Below are positions 9,971 through 20,707 of a DNA stretch of 64,000 bases, piece by piece; the stretch's first letter is position 1; each line of letters begins with the position of its first letter. The notes under the pieces were generated by a model. That model had not been told where the DNA came from and ran no database searches. It was given only the letters and a program-made list of their open reading frames with translations. The DNA comes from Takakia lepidozioides (Eukaryota; Streptophyta; Takakiopsida; Takakiales; Takakiaceae), in assembly GCA_030704615.1 (NCBI GenBank), contig CM060731.1, positions 38,004,001 through 38,068,000 on the forward strand. The letters are read 5' to 3'. The position numbers and the translations under genes were made by a program.

Positions 9971-11560
9971 GAGTAAGGTAGTATTTGATTGGCCACTGCC
10001 AATCTAACCATTCATCTGCACTTCCTTGCACCTCCATTACAAATAAACTCGCATCAGGTAACTGATCGTCTACTCCTGTGGCGGCTTCTCTTGTTGTTAG
10101 TCGTGACAAATGATCTGCCACAAGATGCAAACGGCCAGGCTTGTAAACAACTTCGAACTCAAACTCGTGCAAGATTATTAACCACCTCGCTATCCTTCCA
10201 CTTATCAAAGGTTTGTTCACCAGATATATCAGAGCCTGGTGATCCACATAAAACACAAACTTTCTTCCCAATAGGTAATGCCTGAATTTCTTGACTGCAT
10301 AAATCATTGCCAGTGCTTCTCTTTCAGTTGTGCTATAGTTCCTTTCAGCACTGTTCATCAACCTGCTAGCATAGTACACAGGTGAATCTATATTTCCTGT
10401 AACATTTTGGGCTAACACCGCTCCCAACGCTTCTCCTGAGGCATCACAGTGAACATGAAATACTACATGCCAGTGAGGGTTAATCAGCACAGGTGTAGTT
10501 GTTACTGACAATGTAAGTTCCTCAAAAGCCTGTTGACATTCAGCTGTCCATGCAAACACTGCATCTTTCTTCAGAAGCTTGCTCAATGGTGCTGCTATTT
10601 GTGCATACCTTTTGACAAACCTTCTGTAATAACTGGTTTGCCCAAGGAATCTCCTTAGACTCTTAACATTTACTGGTGGTGGAGAGGCTTTAATGGCCTC
10701 TGTCTTCCTGGGATCCACAAGAAGTCCCCTCTTACACACAATGTGTCCCAGAAGCACCCCTGAGTTCACACAGAAATTACATTTCTCTGGATTCAGGCCC
10801 AGACCTCTCATTCTGCATCTGGCCAGACATAACTCCAACTTATGCAAGTGCTCATTCTTAGAGCTGTACACACTAAAATCATCCAAGAACACCTGCATGA
10901 AATCATCCAGATACTCATGAAAAGATTCACTTATCACTCTCTGAAAGGTTGCTGGTGCATTACAAAGTCCAAAGGGCATGACTTTGTATGCATAAGCACC
11001 CCAGTCTGTGATGAAAGCTGTCTTCCCTGGTCTTCTTCTGCCACTTACACTTGATTATAACCACTGAAGCCATCCATGAATGAGTACATCTCATGGCCTG
11101 CCACAGTGTCCAATACCGCTTTTGTGAATGGTAAGGGAAAATGATCTTTCTTCGTGCAAGCATTCAACTTCTTATAGTTCACACAAACTCTCAGTTTACC
11201 ATTCTTCTTGGGAACTATCACAATGGGTGACAACCAAGTTGTATACTCTATTGGGTATATAAACTTAGCCTCAGCCAACTTCTTGATCTCTTCTCCAACC
11301 TTCTGTGCATAGTTGGGATTCATTCTGTACCTTGCCTATTTGATTGGTACTGACCCTGGTTCCAGTTCAATCTTATGCTGACAGATTTCAGGTGGTATCC
11401 CTTTTAGATCCTCATAGCTCCAAGCAAATACATCTCTGTATTTGATGAACAAACTCTTAGCTTCTTCAAAGAATTCTGGCTCCAAATCAGCTCCTACCTT
11501 TACCATCCTCAGTTCCTCTTAGTTCCCACATTCACTTCCCTCACCTGCTCATCAGCCGTG
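9876..11560 (-). pseudogene. Reverse transcriptase-RNase H of element B
   Basis: RT fingers are at 11323-11045 (FIYPIEYTTWLSPIVIVPKK, LRVCVNYKKLNACTKKD). The palm and thumb are at 10979-10600, with the active-site variant FLDDFSVYS and the LGHIV/FLGQTSYYRRFV blocks. RNase H follows with HCDASGEALGAVL, TEREALAMIYAVKKFRHYL, YVDHQALIYL and DHLSRL. The frame then runs into the integrase N-terminus. The palm/RNase H frame of 367 codons is open; a frameshift near 11045 separates it from the fingers, and another lies near 11500. In plant elements FLDD/FMDD-type active sites and this RT signature are found outside chromoviruses. Confidence 0.9.
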
Positions 11561-11611
11561 ATTGTCCAACCAGTCACCACTTCATCCTGTAAACTCACAG
11601 TGGTGGTTCCT

Positions 11612-13388
11612 CTAGGATTCCATTTCTATTCCAATAGAAATGTGATGGGTAACTGATGGTTTTCTCTTCAATTGTGTTGTTGACACTACACCACAGCAGA
11701 TACCTCTTAAACAACTTAGGCCTTCCAGCCGCATCTCTCCAACCTGCTCCCACTCTGGGTGTGCAGCGAACATGGTAGCTTCCTGCTCCTCATCAAGTCT
11801 TCCCCTCCAATCATACTCTCTGACCCCTCGAGGTCTTCTCGTAGCAGGTAATCTACTAGATTTCTTAGTGGTAATTTGTATCTCGTGCATCCCATTATGC
11901 ACAGTTAGTAACTGAGAATTCCAGTCATGGAATACCCTGGCCTGTTTCAGTCACGGACGTCCCAATAATAAGGAGTAAGCCTCCATGACTTCATCCATCT
12001 TTAACACAGTTACTGTGATCATAAAGATCATCTTCTGTATCTGTATCTTAACTTCTCTTATCAATCCCAATGGCTGTACACTTCTTTGATCTGCCATTGT
12101 AATTGTAAATGGGGCTGGTTTCATGATCTATCAGTACATCAGTTAGTTCTGTGCTTCCAATTCTCAATTGGATTATTGGCATAGAATCATCAAAGTCCAT
12201 GACTGTTTCTCGCCCTTCCGGCTTCACATTATAACTGGTCACCTTGCTGTTCAGGTCTGTGTTTCCTGTCTCCTGGGCAATTCGATTGATTGCTTGATAC
12301 AGCCTGTGTCTACAATAAGGTGCCACAGCCAATAGTTGTCCAATGGTAATCTCTGCTTTGGTCTGGCATATTACTTCAGCCAAGGTCCCTTCATTACTTT
12401 GCATGTCTGCAACTTCTTTCTTCCTTTCATCCTCACTCACTTCTTCTTCTCCATCAGAATCAGAGGAATCTGCCACAGGAATATCAGTACTCTTCTGCAT
12501 TTCCCTTATGATATCTGCCACTTCCTTGTGCAGTTTCTTCTCATCTCTCCAAGCCTCATCATCTTCAGGCATATCACTGCCATCTTCATTATCATCATCT
12601 TCCTCAACTACTAGAGGTATTAGTTTGGCTTTGCTTCTTGTTATTATCATTGTACTTACTTCTGGTACAACACATGGCCTAACCATGTGAGCTGCCACCA
12701 CTGGGCCCTCATTCACAGGAGCTCTCATCTCATTCATCCAGAACAAACAGGCTGCCTTGCGATGTCCTGGCTGATTACAATAGTAACACAGTTCTTCACC
12801 ATTGGGTCCTCGCCCTTGGTCTGCTCTTGGATTATTTCTGTAATCCTGATTCCCTGGCTGGTAATTCCCCCTTGGATTACCCTGATAGTTGCTTCTGGAT
12901 TTTTTTTGATAATTCCCTCTTGAATTACCTCTCCCTTCCATGCCATTGTTATAACCACCAGGCCTACCATAGTGGTCATGATCACTGTTTCTTCTTGGCT
13001 GGGGCTGCACTTGATGCACCCTTACTTGCCTAGGTTCCCTAGCTGCTGTCCTTCTGTTGTAGTAACAATTCTCAGTAGAATGGTTATCCATTTTATAGAT
13101 AGTACAATGTTTCTCCTTCATGTGGCATTCAGTGGTGGTATGGCCTTCATTCTGGCATTTTGCACACCAAACATCCTTCCTCCAATGTGTTGCAGCCTCT
13201 GTGGCATACTTCTTCAAGATTTCTTCTAATCTTTTCTCATAGTTATCCCTCTTCAACTTCTCCTTTCTCTTACTCTTCCTTTTCAGTTCTTGCTCTTTTT
13301 CTTCATCTGACTCATCCTCAGAGTCCTCATCATCCATTTTCTCTCTCCTGAGCATTCCCAAATTGCTCAATTCTGTTTGCAGTTTCAA
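11612..13388 (-). pseudogene. Nucleocapsid, protease remnant and linker of element B
   Basis: The 446-aa frame (13388-12048) carries a first cysteine cluster (CAKCQNEGHTTTEC plus CTIYKMDNHSTENC), an Arg/Gly/Asn-rich RNA-binding stretch and a classical CCHC knuckle (CYYCNQPGHRKAAC). An acidic linker and the fold leading to protease (PIIQLRIGSTELTDVLID) follow. In B the sequence after VLID is broken: about 86 bp present in E, including DGGSGVNIM, is deleted near 12125, so the protease cannot work. The region 11902-11612 (HNGMHEIQITTKKSSRLP) is the protease-RT linker in another frame. Confidence 0.85.
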
Positions 13389-13764
13389 ATGACTCCTCCA
13401 CTGTATTATGGGGTAACATATCCACTTTCTTCTGCAACTCTGGTCTTAGTCCACTCACAAACCAAGTCTTCTGTAAACCTGGTGCTGGTACAGCAGCCAG
13501 CTTTTTCATCATCAATTCCATCTTTTCCATATACTTCTCAACAGTTTCATGCTTCTTTTGCTTTAACTGTTGTAAACTTCCATACACTTCATCCTCAGTT
13601 TTACTTGTCCTGAACCTATTTCGGAATGCTGTATTCAAGCCATTCCAGGTTAGGAAATGATTATCAGGGAATCTTGCATACCATTCACTTGCTTTCTTTA
13701 TAAGTGAACAAGGAAACAATCTCATCTTGGCATCATCGCCATTCTCATTGTTCACTATATACAT
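13330..13764 (-). pseudogene. gag capsid region of element B
   Basis: This holds the retrotransposon gag capsid core: KMRLFPCSLIKKASEWYARFPD, LTWNGLNTAFRNRF, EDEVYGSLQQLKQKKHETVE and WFVSGLRPELQKKVDMLPH. It is one continuous frame with the leader in copy E but is separated by a frameshift here. The overlap with the nucleocapsid frame at 13330-13388 marks a further one-base shift. Confidence 0.85.
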
Positions 13765-13876
13765 GTGCTCAAATTGGCTAATGTGTACTTCGGGATCCCC
13801 TTTTCATGAATATATTGGAAAAGGTGGTTTTGCCCGTGTTGGTTGTAACGCCATCTGTGGCCCTACCTTCTGCCCA

Positions 13877-15046
13877 CTAACAGGTGCTGGCACCCTTGCT
13901 GGTGCTGGTCCTTGAGGACCTTGTAGTTGTGGTGGATCTTCCACCCAGTGGTGGCCCCTGAGCACTCCCTACTACTGGCCCCACGATATTGACAGTATTC
14001 CCAGCTCCAGTTGCACTACTTCCCACACTCCCTGTCCCCCCAGAGCCAGATCCAGGCAGCCCGCCCGATCCCCCTGAGCCGACACCTTCGTTGGCCTGTG
14101 ATCCAAGTGCTCCACTTGATCCAGGTCCAACGGGTTGGGATGTCCTGGTTGTAGTCTCAACCTCAGCTGTTGGGTCTACTTCTTCATACTCTTCCTCTTC
14201 CAATTTCTTCTCTCTATTTTCATCCTCCAAGTTCTGCCCTTGGGTTTCTTCTTCACTCATGTAACTCAACTGCAACGGTGTTGGAGAGTCTGAACTCTCC
14301 GTTGGCTCTGCCACATCCTCTCCTCCTTCTTCACCTTCCGCTTCAGAAACTGGAGTTCTTGCTTTTGGTGTTCCATGCCAACTCTTATCAAAGATTTCTT
14401 TCAAATCTTTTATCCAGGGATGTACCTCAGATCTTTCACCTCGTGGTTGATCTTCTTCCAGTACCAATTCCCTTAATCTTTCTTGCAAAGAAAAAGAAGG
14501 AGTGGCATCCAACTCTAGTTCTTCCGGTATGGGTGATGTACTCTCTGATCTTAATGGTGTGAGAGGTCCACATGATTCCCCTATGTCTATTCCTCTCTCC
14601 CAAAGATATGGATAATTAGCTTTCAAATAACTTTCTCTTTTTGCTGAATATCTCTGGAGTCTAGCTTCTCTTTCATCACTCATGTCCCATGTCTTTATCA
14701 CTCCTTTCTCTAGACCCCACTCAGGGTCAGCATCATGCACTCTCTTAAGAATGTTTTCTTTACAACCGTCTGGCAATTCCAAGAACCTCTGAAAGAATTG
14801 TTTGGACAATCTTTCCTTCTCAGTTTCACAGGGAATTTGATTCACATCAAATTCTTTGATTCTCCAACCACCATGATCCCACCAGATGCCTGTCACATCT
14901 GGTTGTTCATGACCCAATTCCCCAGTATGGTCGCCAAATGTCGAACGACTTTTACTCACCCATCCCTTCGCTATCCGAGGTGGAAACTCCAAGATATAAG
15001 AGTTGGATATCTCTAAGCACTCAACCCGCTCAGAACAATCAGTCAT
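13877..15046 (-). CDS. gag leader of element B (starts inside the LTR)
   Basis: The frame begins at the LTR-internal ATG (15046: MTDCSERVECLEIS…), crosses the PBS and continues for 389 codons. Features are DVTGIWWDHGGW, an Arg-rich RSERE-type stretch (MSDEREARLQRYSAKRESYLK), the acidic EEEYEEVDPTAEVE block and a Gly/Ser-rich linker. Unlike A and F it lacks the 354-bp cassette after EKGVIK. The last ~20 codons are frameshifted relative to copy E, so the link to capsid is broken. Confidence 0.7.
   Translation of the reverse strand: MTDCSERVECLEISNSYILEFPPRIAKGWVSKSRSTFGDHTGELGHEQPDVTGIWWDHGGWRIKEFDVNQIPCETEKERLSKQFFQRFLELPDGCKENILKRVHDADPEWGLEKGVIKTWDMSDEREARLQRYSAKRESYLKANYPYLWERGIDIGESCGPLTPLRSESTSPIPEELELDATPSFSLQERLRELVLEEDQPRGERSEVHPWIKDLKEIFDKSWHGTPKARTPVSEAEGEEGGEDVAEPTESSDSPTPLQLSYMSEEETQGQNLEDENREKKLEEEEYEEVDPTAEVETTTRTSQPVGPGSSGALGSQANEGVGSGGSGGLPGSGSGGTGSVGSSATGAGNTVNIVGPVVGSAQGPPLGGRSTTTTRSSRTSTSKGASTC
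14920..14936 (-). other. Primer-binding site of element B
   Basis: On minus TGGCGACCATACTGGGG follows the LTR terminus TCGACA with a TT spacer, identical to A and F. The match is to a tRNA ending …GTCGCCA. Confidence 0.75.
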
Positions 15047-15880
15047 GACCTACAGCTAGTGAATCATGGTTGTGCTTCCTATTTGTATTCCTTTCTGCCT
15101 TCATGTTATCAATTTATCTTACCGTGTATACTGAAGCATCAGATTGCTTCAGTATCTACTAAGTTCTAGTTAATCATGCATTCATTCCACAGCTTCTCTC
15201 GTGTCTCTCTACACAGTATGTTTGTATCAATTCAGTATCGGATTAAGATTAATCATGTATCATGCCTATGCCATGGTGTCTCTATTCCATCCTACTATAT
15301 AATTCTACAGCTTGCATGAACTAAGCCTCATTCAAGTCATCATCTCCTGTTCACTGTTTCCCGCTCTCCGTTACGTTTCTTCCTCCCTCCAACAAGTCGT
15401 CCTCCTCCCGCAGTGATCCCCTTCCCGTTGCCGCTCTCCTAATCTACCCGCAAGCTGTTCTAACCTCCTAACTAACTAACCGTCACCCCTGAAGTAACAC
15501 GTTCCCTCTGCAGATGTCGTTCCCTCACAGTCGTTCCCTGTCAATGATAACTGTTTCCCATGTACTATGACAGGCTGTGACAGGCTGTGTCAAGTTGTGC
15601 CGAGTTGTGACTGGCTGTGTAAAGCTGTGTCGGGTTGTGACTGGCTGTGCGAAGCTGTGTCGGGCTGTGTAAAGTTGTGTCGGGCTGTGTCGGGCTGTGT
15701 TGGGCTGTGTAAAGCTGTGTCGGGCTGTGACTGGCTGTGCGAAGCTGTGTCGGGCTATGTAACCCCCCTAAAGCCTGTTCCTGCCACCCCTAAGGCCCCT
15801 GTTGGTCTCAGTCTGCGCAAAAATTAAGGGTACCCCACAGAACCCATAAAAACGTCTAAGCCCCAAGCAGCCCTCTAACA
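14939..15880 (-). repeat. 5' LTR of element B (942 bp)
   Basis: On minus it runs from TGTTAGAGGGCTGCTTGGGG (15880) to GTTCGACA (14939). The tandem repeat is short here (about 15568-15765). A GTGAGT donor-like site is at 14959-14954 and the gag ATG at 15046. Confidence 0.85.
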
Positions 15881-16452
15881 ATCTTCCGCAACGCCGGGCT
15901 GATTTTGAAATTCACTTGCGCATAAGAACTTGGTGCCTTCCGCTTGGTGCCTGCCATTTCTCTTAGTCTTGCGGTTGCTGTAAGGAATTGGAGCACCTAT
16001 TCCTGTATCACAAGGAGTATGAAGCACACTGGAAGTTGTGTATACAACAATTTCCAGTTTGCGGAAGAGAAGGTGAGGAGTTCGCTTCTCGGTTTAAGTA
16101 GGGGTTCTCCTCTAACTTCTCTCGAGGTTGTCGTGGAGGTAATTCTGTCCTGCTGGTTGTCTGAGTTTAAAGTGCAGTTAGCTTTAATTGCTGGGCCCAA
16201 GCTTACCAAGAAGCATTTAGCCTCTGGTAACGGTTTTGAGAAAACTTCATCCCTTTTGTGCTTGATTTTCTTCCGTTGGTTTTTTCTTCGTGATTTGCTT
16301 TGGTTAAAACTGATGGTCGTTGATGATTGTCCAGTTTTGGTCAGTTATGTTCATCCCTCTGAGCTATGTTCATCCACTTTGGTACGTGGTCTGTTTTTAG
16401 ATGGGCGGTGTGGGCGCAGTACTTGCAGGTTGGTTTAATGGCTTTGCCCTTA
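15881..16452. other. Unassigned sequence between element B and element C
   Basis: I see no gene or known repeat here. A 164-codon plus-strand frame (15944-16438) has no recognisable motif and no repeat copy in the window to test it. It could be the untranslated region downstream of integrase in element C, since C reads leftwards into it. Confidence 0.4.
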
Positions 16453-17700
16453 TTATCCGCCGTCTTTTGGCAATCCGTTGGATTGCGCCGTCGTTCTGCC
16501 CGTGTTATGATCGAAGGGTAGTGGTGTATGATTACTTTGGTCGGTGGGATGATCTGGAGCGTACATCTCGGAGTTTAACACAAGCAGTGACTCGTTGGCT
16601 GCTTCGTATTCGTTCACGGTTCTGTAGGGCATTTGTGTTGGCCACAGTTCACCATACGGTATACGGGGTGGTAATGTTGTCCTCCAGATGAATGGTGGTC
16701 TAGCCGTCGTGGTGTCCTGAATTCGTGTTGCCACCTGTCTTAGTACATGCTGATTCACCGTGTCGTGATGAATGTAGTAGGCATTGGTGGTTTCGCGCTC
16801 CTCATCTTCAGTTTGATCTTCCTCGTTGGCGTATAAATCATGTATAAGGGCTTTGTCATGTATTCCCTAGTAGCCTTTTAACTTGTTAATATTAATTTGT
16901 CCCACGAATTCTTGTTCCAAGGTCTGCAAATCAACAGTTTCATTGTCATGTACCCTTTTGATTTGAAATGGTCCCATCCATGGCATTTTCAATTTTCCGC
17001 CCAGTTTGATCTTCTTGATTTTAGGTAACCACAAAACAATGTCCCCGTCCTGGAAAGATTTCTCTTTCCCTTCGGATATTCTTTTCCTTCGTTGTTCCTG
17101 AATCCGTGCCATGTTATCTGCGGCATCTGCTCGAACTTCTTCCAAATGGAATAACTCATATTCCCTGACTCGTAAGGATTCTTCTAAACCCCATCGTTCA
17201 TGAGTTCCGGTTCGTAGTGTGGGTATCATACATTCAATGGGTAATAGTGCCTCTGTTCCATACACTAGTTGAAATGGTGTATGCTTCGTGGTCACCTTGT
17301 ATGATGTCCTGAATGCCCATAGTGCTATGTTCAATTTGGTGTCCCAATCTGTACGATTGGCATTTACTATCTTGGTAAAGATAGTGCATAATATTTTGTT
17401 GGTAGATTCGGCCTGACCGTTTCCTTGAGGATAGTAAGCAGTACTCTTGTGATGTACAATCATGAACTCTTCCGTCAAGCATTTTATCGCATCATTTATG
17501 AAATGTGATCCCTGATCACTGACGAATTCCAGTGGGCATTTTCATATAAGAATTTGGCTGTTGATCTGGCAGTGTTGTCCTTAGTGCCTTGGCCTCTACC
17601 CATTTGGTAGTGTAGTCAGTGCCTGTGAGGATGTATTGGTTTTGTGTATACCTTGCTGGAGGTTTAATGGGTTCCACGAAGTCTAGCCCCCAGCGTTGAA
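16453..17700 (-). pseudogene. Integrase of element C (core and C-terminus with extension)
   Basis: The core keeps [11 protein letters not shown] (second Asp) and NGQAESTNKILC (catalytic Glu), followed by LWAFRTSYKVTTKHTPFQLVYG and the IVLWLPKIKKIKLGG…WMGPFQIK C-terminal domain. The listed end is a TAG in GY-stop-GIHDKALIHDLY, where copy D reads GYSGIHDKPLQHDLH, so the stop is secondary. The true C-terminus continues to 16453 through an acidic stretch, HHDTVNQHVLRQVATRIQD and ARPPFIWRTTLPPRIPYGE. A frameshift near 17540 separates it from the upstream part. Divergence from A/B/D/E/F marks C as a related subfamily. Confidence 0.8.
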
Positions 17701-17704
17701 ATGG

Positions 17705-19075
17705 TTATGTTGGTAGTATTGGGTGCAGAGTCCCCTTCCCCGTTTGTTCTACTGGTCCCATCCTCTGGCAGACATCACACTGTTGACAGTGTTCATAAGT
17801 ATCTCCAAATATAGTAGGCCACCAGTAGCCTGCTAGTAATATTTTCTTTGCTGTCAGGTCCGAACTGAAGTGTCCTCCTGCAATTCCTTCATGTAGTTCT
17901 TGCATTACTGTTTTGGCTTGGTCTTTGTTTACACATCTTCTCATTATGGAGTCAATTCCTCTTTTGTACAGAATCCCTTTGATTAATGTATATGGCTTGC
18001 TTTTCATTGAAAGCTTCCTCCTGTCATCTTTGGTGTAATCTTCAGGAAATTTCCCTGTGTTCAGATAGTATTTGATTGGCCATTGCCAATCATCTTGATC
18101 TTGATCCTGAATATTTTCTGATTCTTCTTTGGTGACTGTATAAGCTCCAATACTGATATTGGCCAATTCTTGATTGTTTGTTTCTTTGTTTTCCTTGTCA
18201 TCTTCTTCTTCTGGATCTGGCTCTTCTTCAATAATAAGTCCTTCATCAAGAGGTTCATCTTCATCGGATGAATCATCTTCTTCATCCGTGTCGTCCATGA
18301 GTTTGAGAGCATCTAGAAGGTCATAGTCTCCTTGAAACATTCCCAGAGCATTTATAGGATCTGTCTCTTCATCTGGTGCTTCTGGTTGAACAGCAAACAA
18401 AAATGCATCGGGAAGTTGATCCTCTATCCCCGTGGCTGGTTCTCTTGTAGTAATCCTTGACAGATGATCTGTTGTAACATGTAATCTCCCTGGTTTATGA
18501 ACAACTTCAAAGTCATACTCATGAAGAAGTAATAACCATCGAGCAACCCTGCCACTAGCTAGTGGTCGATTTGCTAAATGAACTAGAGCCTGATGATCAA
18601 CAATAAACTTAAAGCGATTGCCAAGTAAATAATGCCGAAATTTTTGAACAGCATAAATCATTGCCAATGCTTCTCTCTCTGTGGTGCTATAGTTCTTTTC
18701 TGCTGCTATTAACAATCTGCTTGCATAATAGATTGGTGAATCTATTGTGCCTGTCACATTCTGAGCTAGAACCGCTCCCAAGGCAATGCCTGATGCATCA
18801 CTGTGTACATGAAATGGTAAATCCCATCTTGGATTTATCAGAATTGGTGCTGCTGTGAGTGCCCTTTTTAGTGAATCAAATGATTCCTGGCAAGCTGGAG
18901 ACCATCTGTATTCGGCATCTTGCTTCAGTAGTCTATAGACTGGTGCCGCTCTGTGAGCATATTTGTCCATGTACATTCTGTAATAGCTCGTCTGTCCCAA
19001 AAATCTCTTGAGTTTCTTGGGATTTTTTGGTGGTGGTATTTTCTGGATAACCTCCACTTTCTTTGGATCTACCAG
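17705..19075 (-). pseudogene. RT thumb, RNase H and integrase zinc finger of element C
   Basis: From VDPKKVEVIQKIPPPKNPKK the frame runs through FLGQTSYYRMYMDKY, HSDASGIALGAVLAQNVTG, TEREALAMIYAVQKFRHYL, IVDHQALVHLANRPL, DHLSRITTREPATG, a ~75-residue acidic insert (DDTDEEDDSSDEDEP), then HEGIAGGHF with CQQCDVCQRMG of the integrase zinc finger. The open frame appears to extend to 19414, but its first ~115 codons are the antisense of element D gag and are not part of this gene. RT palm and gag are missing; the break at 19075 is a head-to-head junction with D. Confidence 0.85.
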
Positions 19076-19675
19076 AGGATGATTCAGATGAGGAAGAAGA
19101 GCAAGAGCTGAAAAGGAAGAGTAAGAGGAAGGAAAAGTTGAAGAACGACAATTATGAGAAAAGATTAGAAGAAATCTTGAAGCACAGAGGCTGCAACACA
19201 TTGGAGGAAGGATGTTTGGTGTGCAAAATGCCAGAATGAAGGCCATACCACCACTGAATGCCACATGAAGGAGAAACACTGTACTATCTGTAAAATGGAT
19301 AACCATTCTACTGAGAATTGTTACTACAACAGAAGGACAGCTGCAAGAGAACCTAGGCAAGTAAGGGTGCATCAAGTGCAGCCCCAGCCAAGAAGAAACA
19401 ATGATAAGGACCACTATGGTAGGCCTGGTGGTTATAACAATGGCATGGAAGGGAGAAGGTAATTCAAGAGGGAATTACCAAGGAAATTCCAGAGGCAACT
19501 ATCAGGGTAATCCAAGGGGGAATTACCAGCCAGGGAATCAGGATTACAGAAACAATTCAGGAACAGACCAACGTCGAGGACCTAATGGGGAAGAACTGTG
19601 TTACTATTGTAATCAGGCGGGCCATCGCAAGCAACCTGTCCATTCTGGATCAGACACCAGAATGAGATGAGAGCT
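19076..19675 (+). pseudogene. gag nucleocapsid of element D, frameshifted
   Basis: It begins abruptly at the junction with C in the acidic/basic stretch (EEEEQELKRKSKRKEKLK). Short deletions in LEEILK…HRGCNT and near 19460 break the frame. CTICKMDNHSTENC and a CYYCNQAGHRKQ knuckle missing its final Cys are visible across three frames. It is clearly homologous to 12700-13330 of B and to 28540-29110 of E. Confidence 0.8.
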
Positions 19676-20385
19676 CATGTGAATGAGGACCCAGTGGTGG
19701 CAGCTCACATGGTTAGGCCATGTGTTGTACCAGAAGTAAGTACAATGATAATAACGAGAAGCAAAGCCAAGCTAATACCTCCAGTAGATGAGGAAGATGA
19801 TGATAATGAAGATGGCAGTGATGTGCCTAAAGATGATGAGGCTTGGAGAGATGAGAAGGAACTGCACAAGGAAGTGACAGATACCATAAGGGAAATGCAG
19901 AAGAGTACTGATATTCCTATGGCAGATTCCTTTGATTCTGAAAGAGAAGAGGAAGTGAGTGAGGATGAAGGGAAGAAAGAAGCTGCAGACATGCAGAGTA
20001 ATGAAGGGACTTTGGCTGAAGTAATATGCCAGTCCAAAGCGGAGATTACCATTGGACAGCTATTGGCTGTGGCACCTTATTGTAGACACAGGCTGTATCA
20101 AGCAATCAATCGAATTGCCCATGTGACAGGGAACACAGACCTGAACAACAAGGTGACCAGTTATAATGTGAAGCCGGAAGGGCGAGAAACAGTCATGGAC
20201 TTTGATGATTCTATGCCAATAATCCAATTGAGAATTGGAAGCACAGAACTAACTGATGTACTGATAGATGGAGGCTCTGGAGTGAATATCATGACAGACC
20301 AAATAAGGCAGAAGCTTGGTCTAAGTAACATGAAACCAGCCCCATTTACAGTAACAATGGCAGATCAAAGAAGAGAGCAGGACAG
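19667..20385 (+). pseudogene. Acidic linker and protease of element D
   Basis: An open frame covers the acidic linker (EEDDDNEDGSDVPKDDEAW) and the retropepsin-like domain with PIIQLRIGSTELTDVLIDGGSG and the LGLSNMKPAPFTVTMADQR block. The active site reads D-G-G-S-G where retropepsins usually have D-S/T-G-A. The domain is cut at MADQRR (20385) by an LTR fragment, so about 60 residues of linker are lost. Confidence 0.8.
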
Positions 20386-20707
20386 GGAACGACTGTGGGG
20401 AACAACACCTGCAAATGGAACATGTTAGTTCACTGTGTAGAGAGATCAGAGTGAAGCTGTGGAATGAATTGATGAGTTGATGGAATCCGATAGATTGATG
20501 AAACAAACTGATACTTAATTATCAATGGTAAGGTAGCTAACATGAATGCGGAAAGGGAAACAAATAGGAAACACCCCCATGATACACTAGCTGTAGGTCA
20601 TGACTGATTGTTCTACGCGGGCTAAGTACTTAGAGATTTCCAACTCTTCTATCTTGGAGTTTCCGCCTCGGATAGCGAAGGGATGGGTGAGTAAAAACCG
20701 CGCGACA
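20386..20707 (+). repeat. LTR fragment inserted in element D pol
   Basis: This is the distal part of a family T LTR in plus orientation, from GGAACGACTGTGGGGAACAAC to the exact terminus GCGACA at 20707. It includes the gag ATG and the GTGAGT donor-like site (20687-20692). An internal deletion removes the A/T-rich part. The first bases after it are GGGTATTCC, the pol sequence; GGGTA is also the flank of the LTR at 30907. Confidence 0.85.

Larger units (their letters stand above)
3107..15880 (-). mobile_element. Element B: nearly full-length family T Ty3/gypsy element
   Basis: Read on minus, the order is LTR (15880-14939), PBS, gag leader, capsid, two zinc-knuckle regions, protease remnant, RT, RNase H, integrase, internal tandem repeat, ORFX, aORF, polypurine tract, LTR (4216-3107). 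It is the only copy here showing the whole ~12.8 kb organisation. It cannot be autonomous: the protease active-site region is deleted, integrase has lost two acidic residues, and several frames are shifted. The bases flanking the two LTRs (AAGAT and GGTGT on minus) do not match, so it lacks a target duplication; the left end may have recombined. Confidence 0.85.

Noticed and set aside
17705-19414. A 569-residue protein starting with a hydrophobic leader
   Set aside because: The first ~115 codons are the antisense of element D gag. Only the part below 19075 is real RT/RNase H/integrase.
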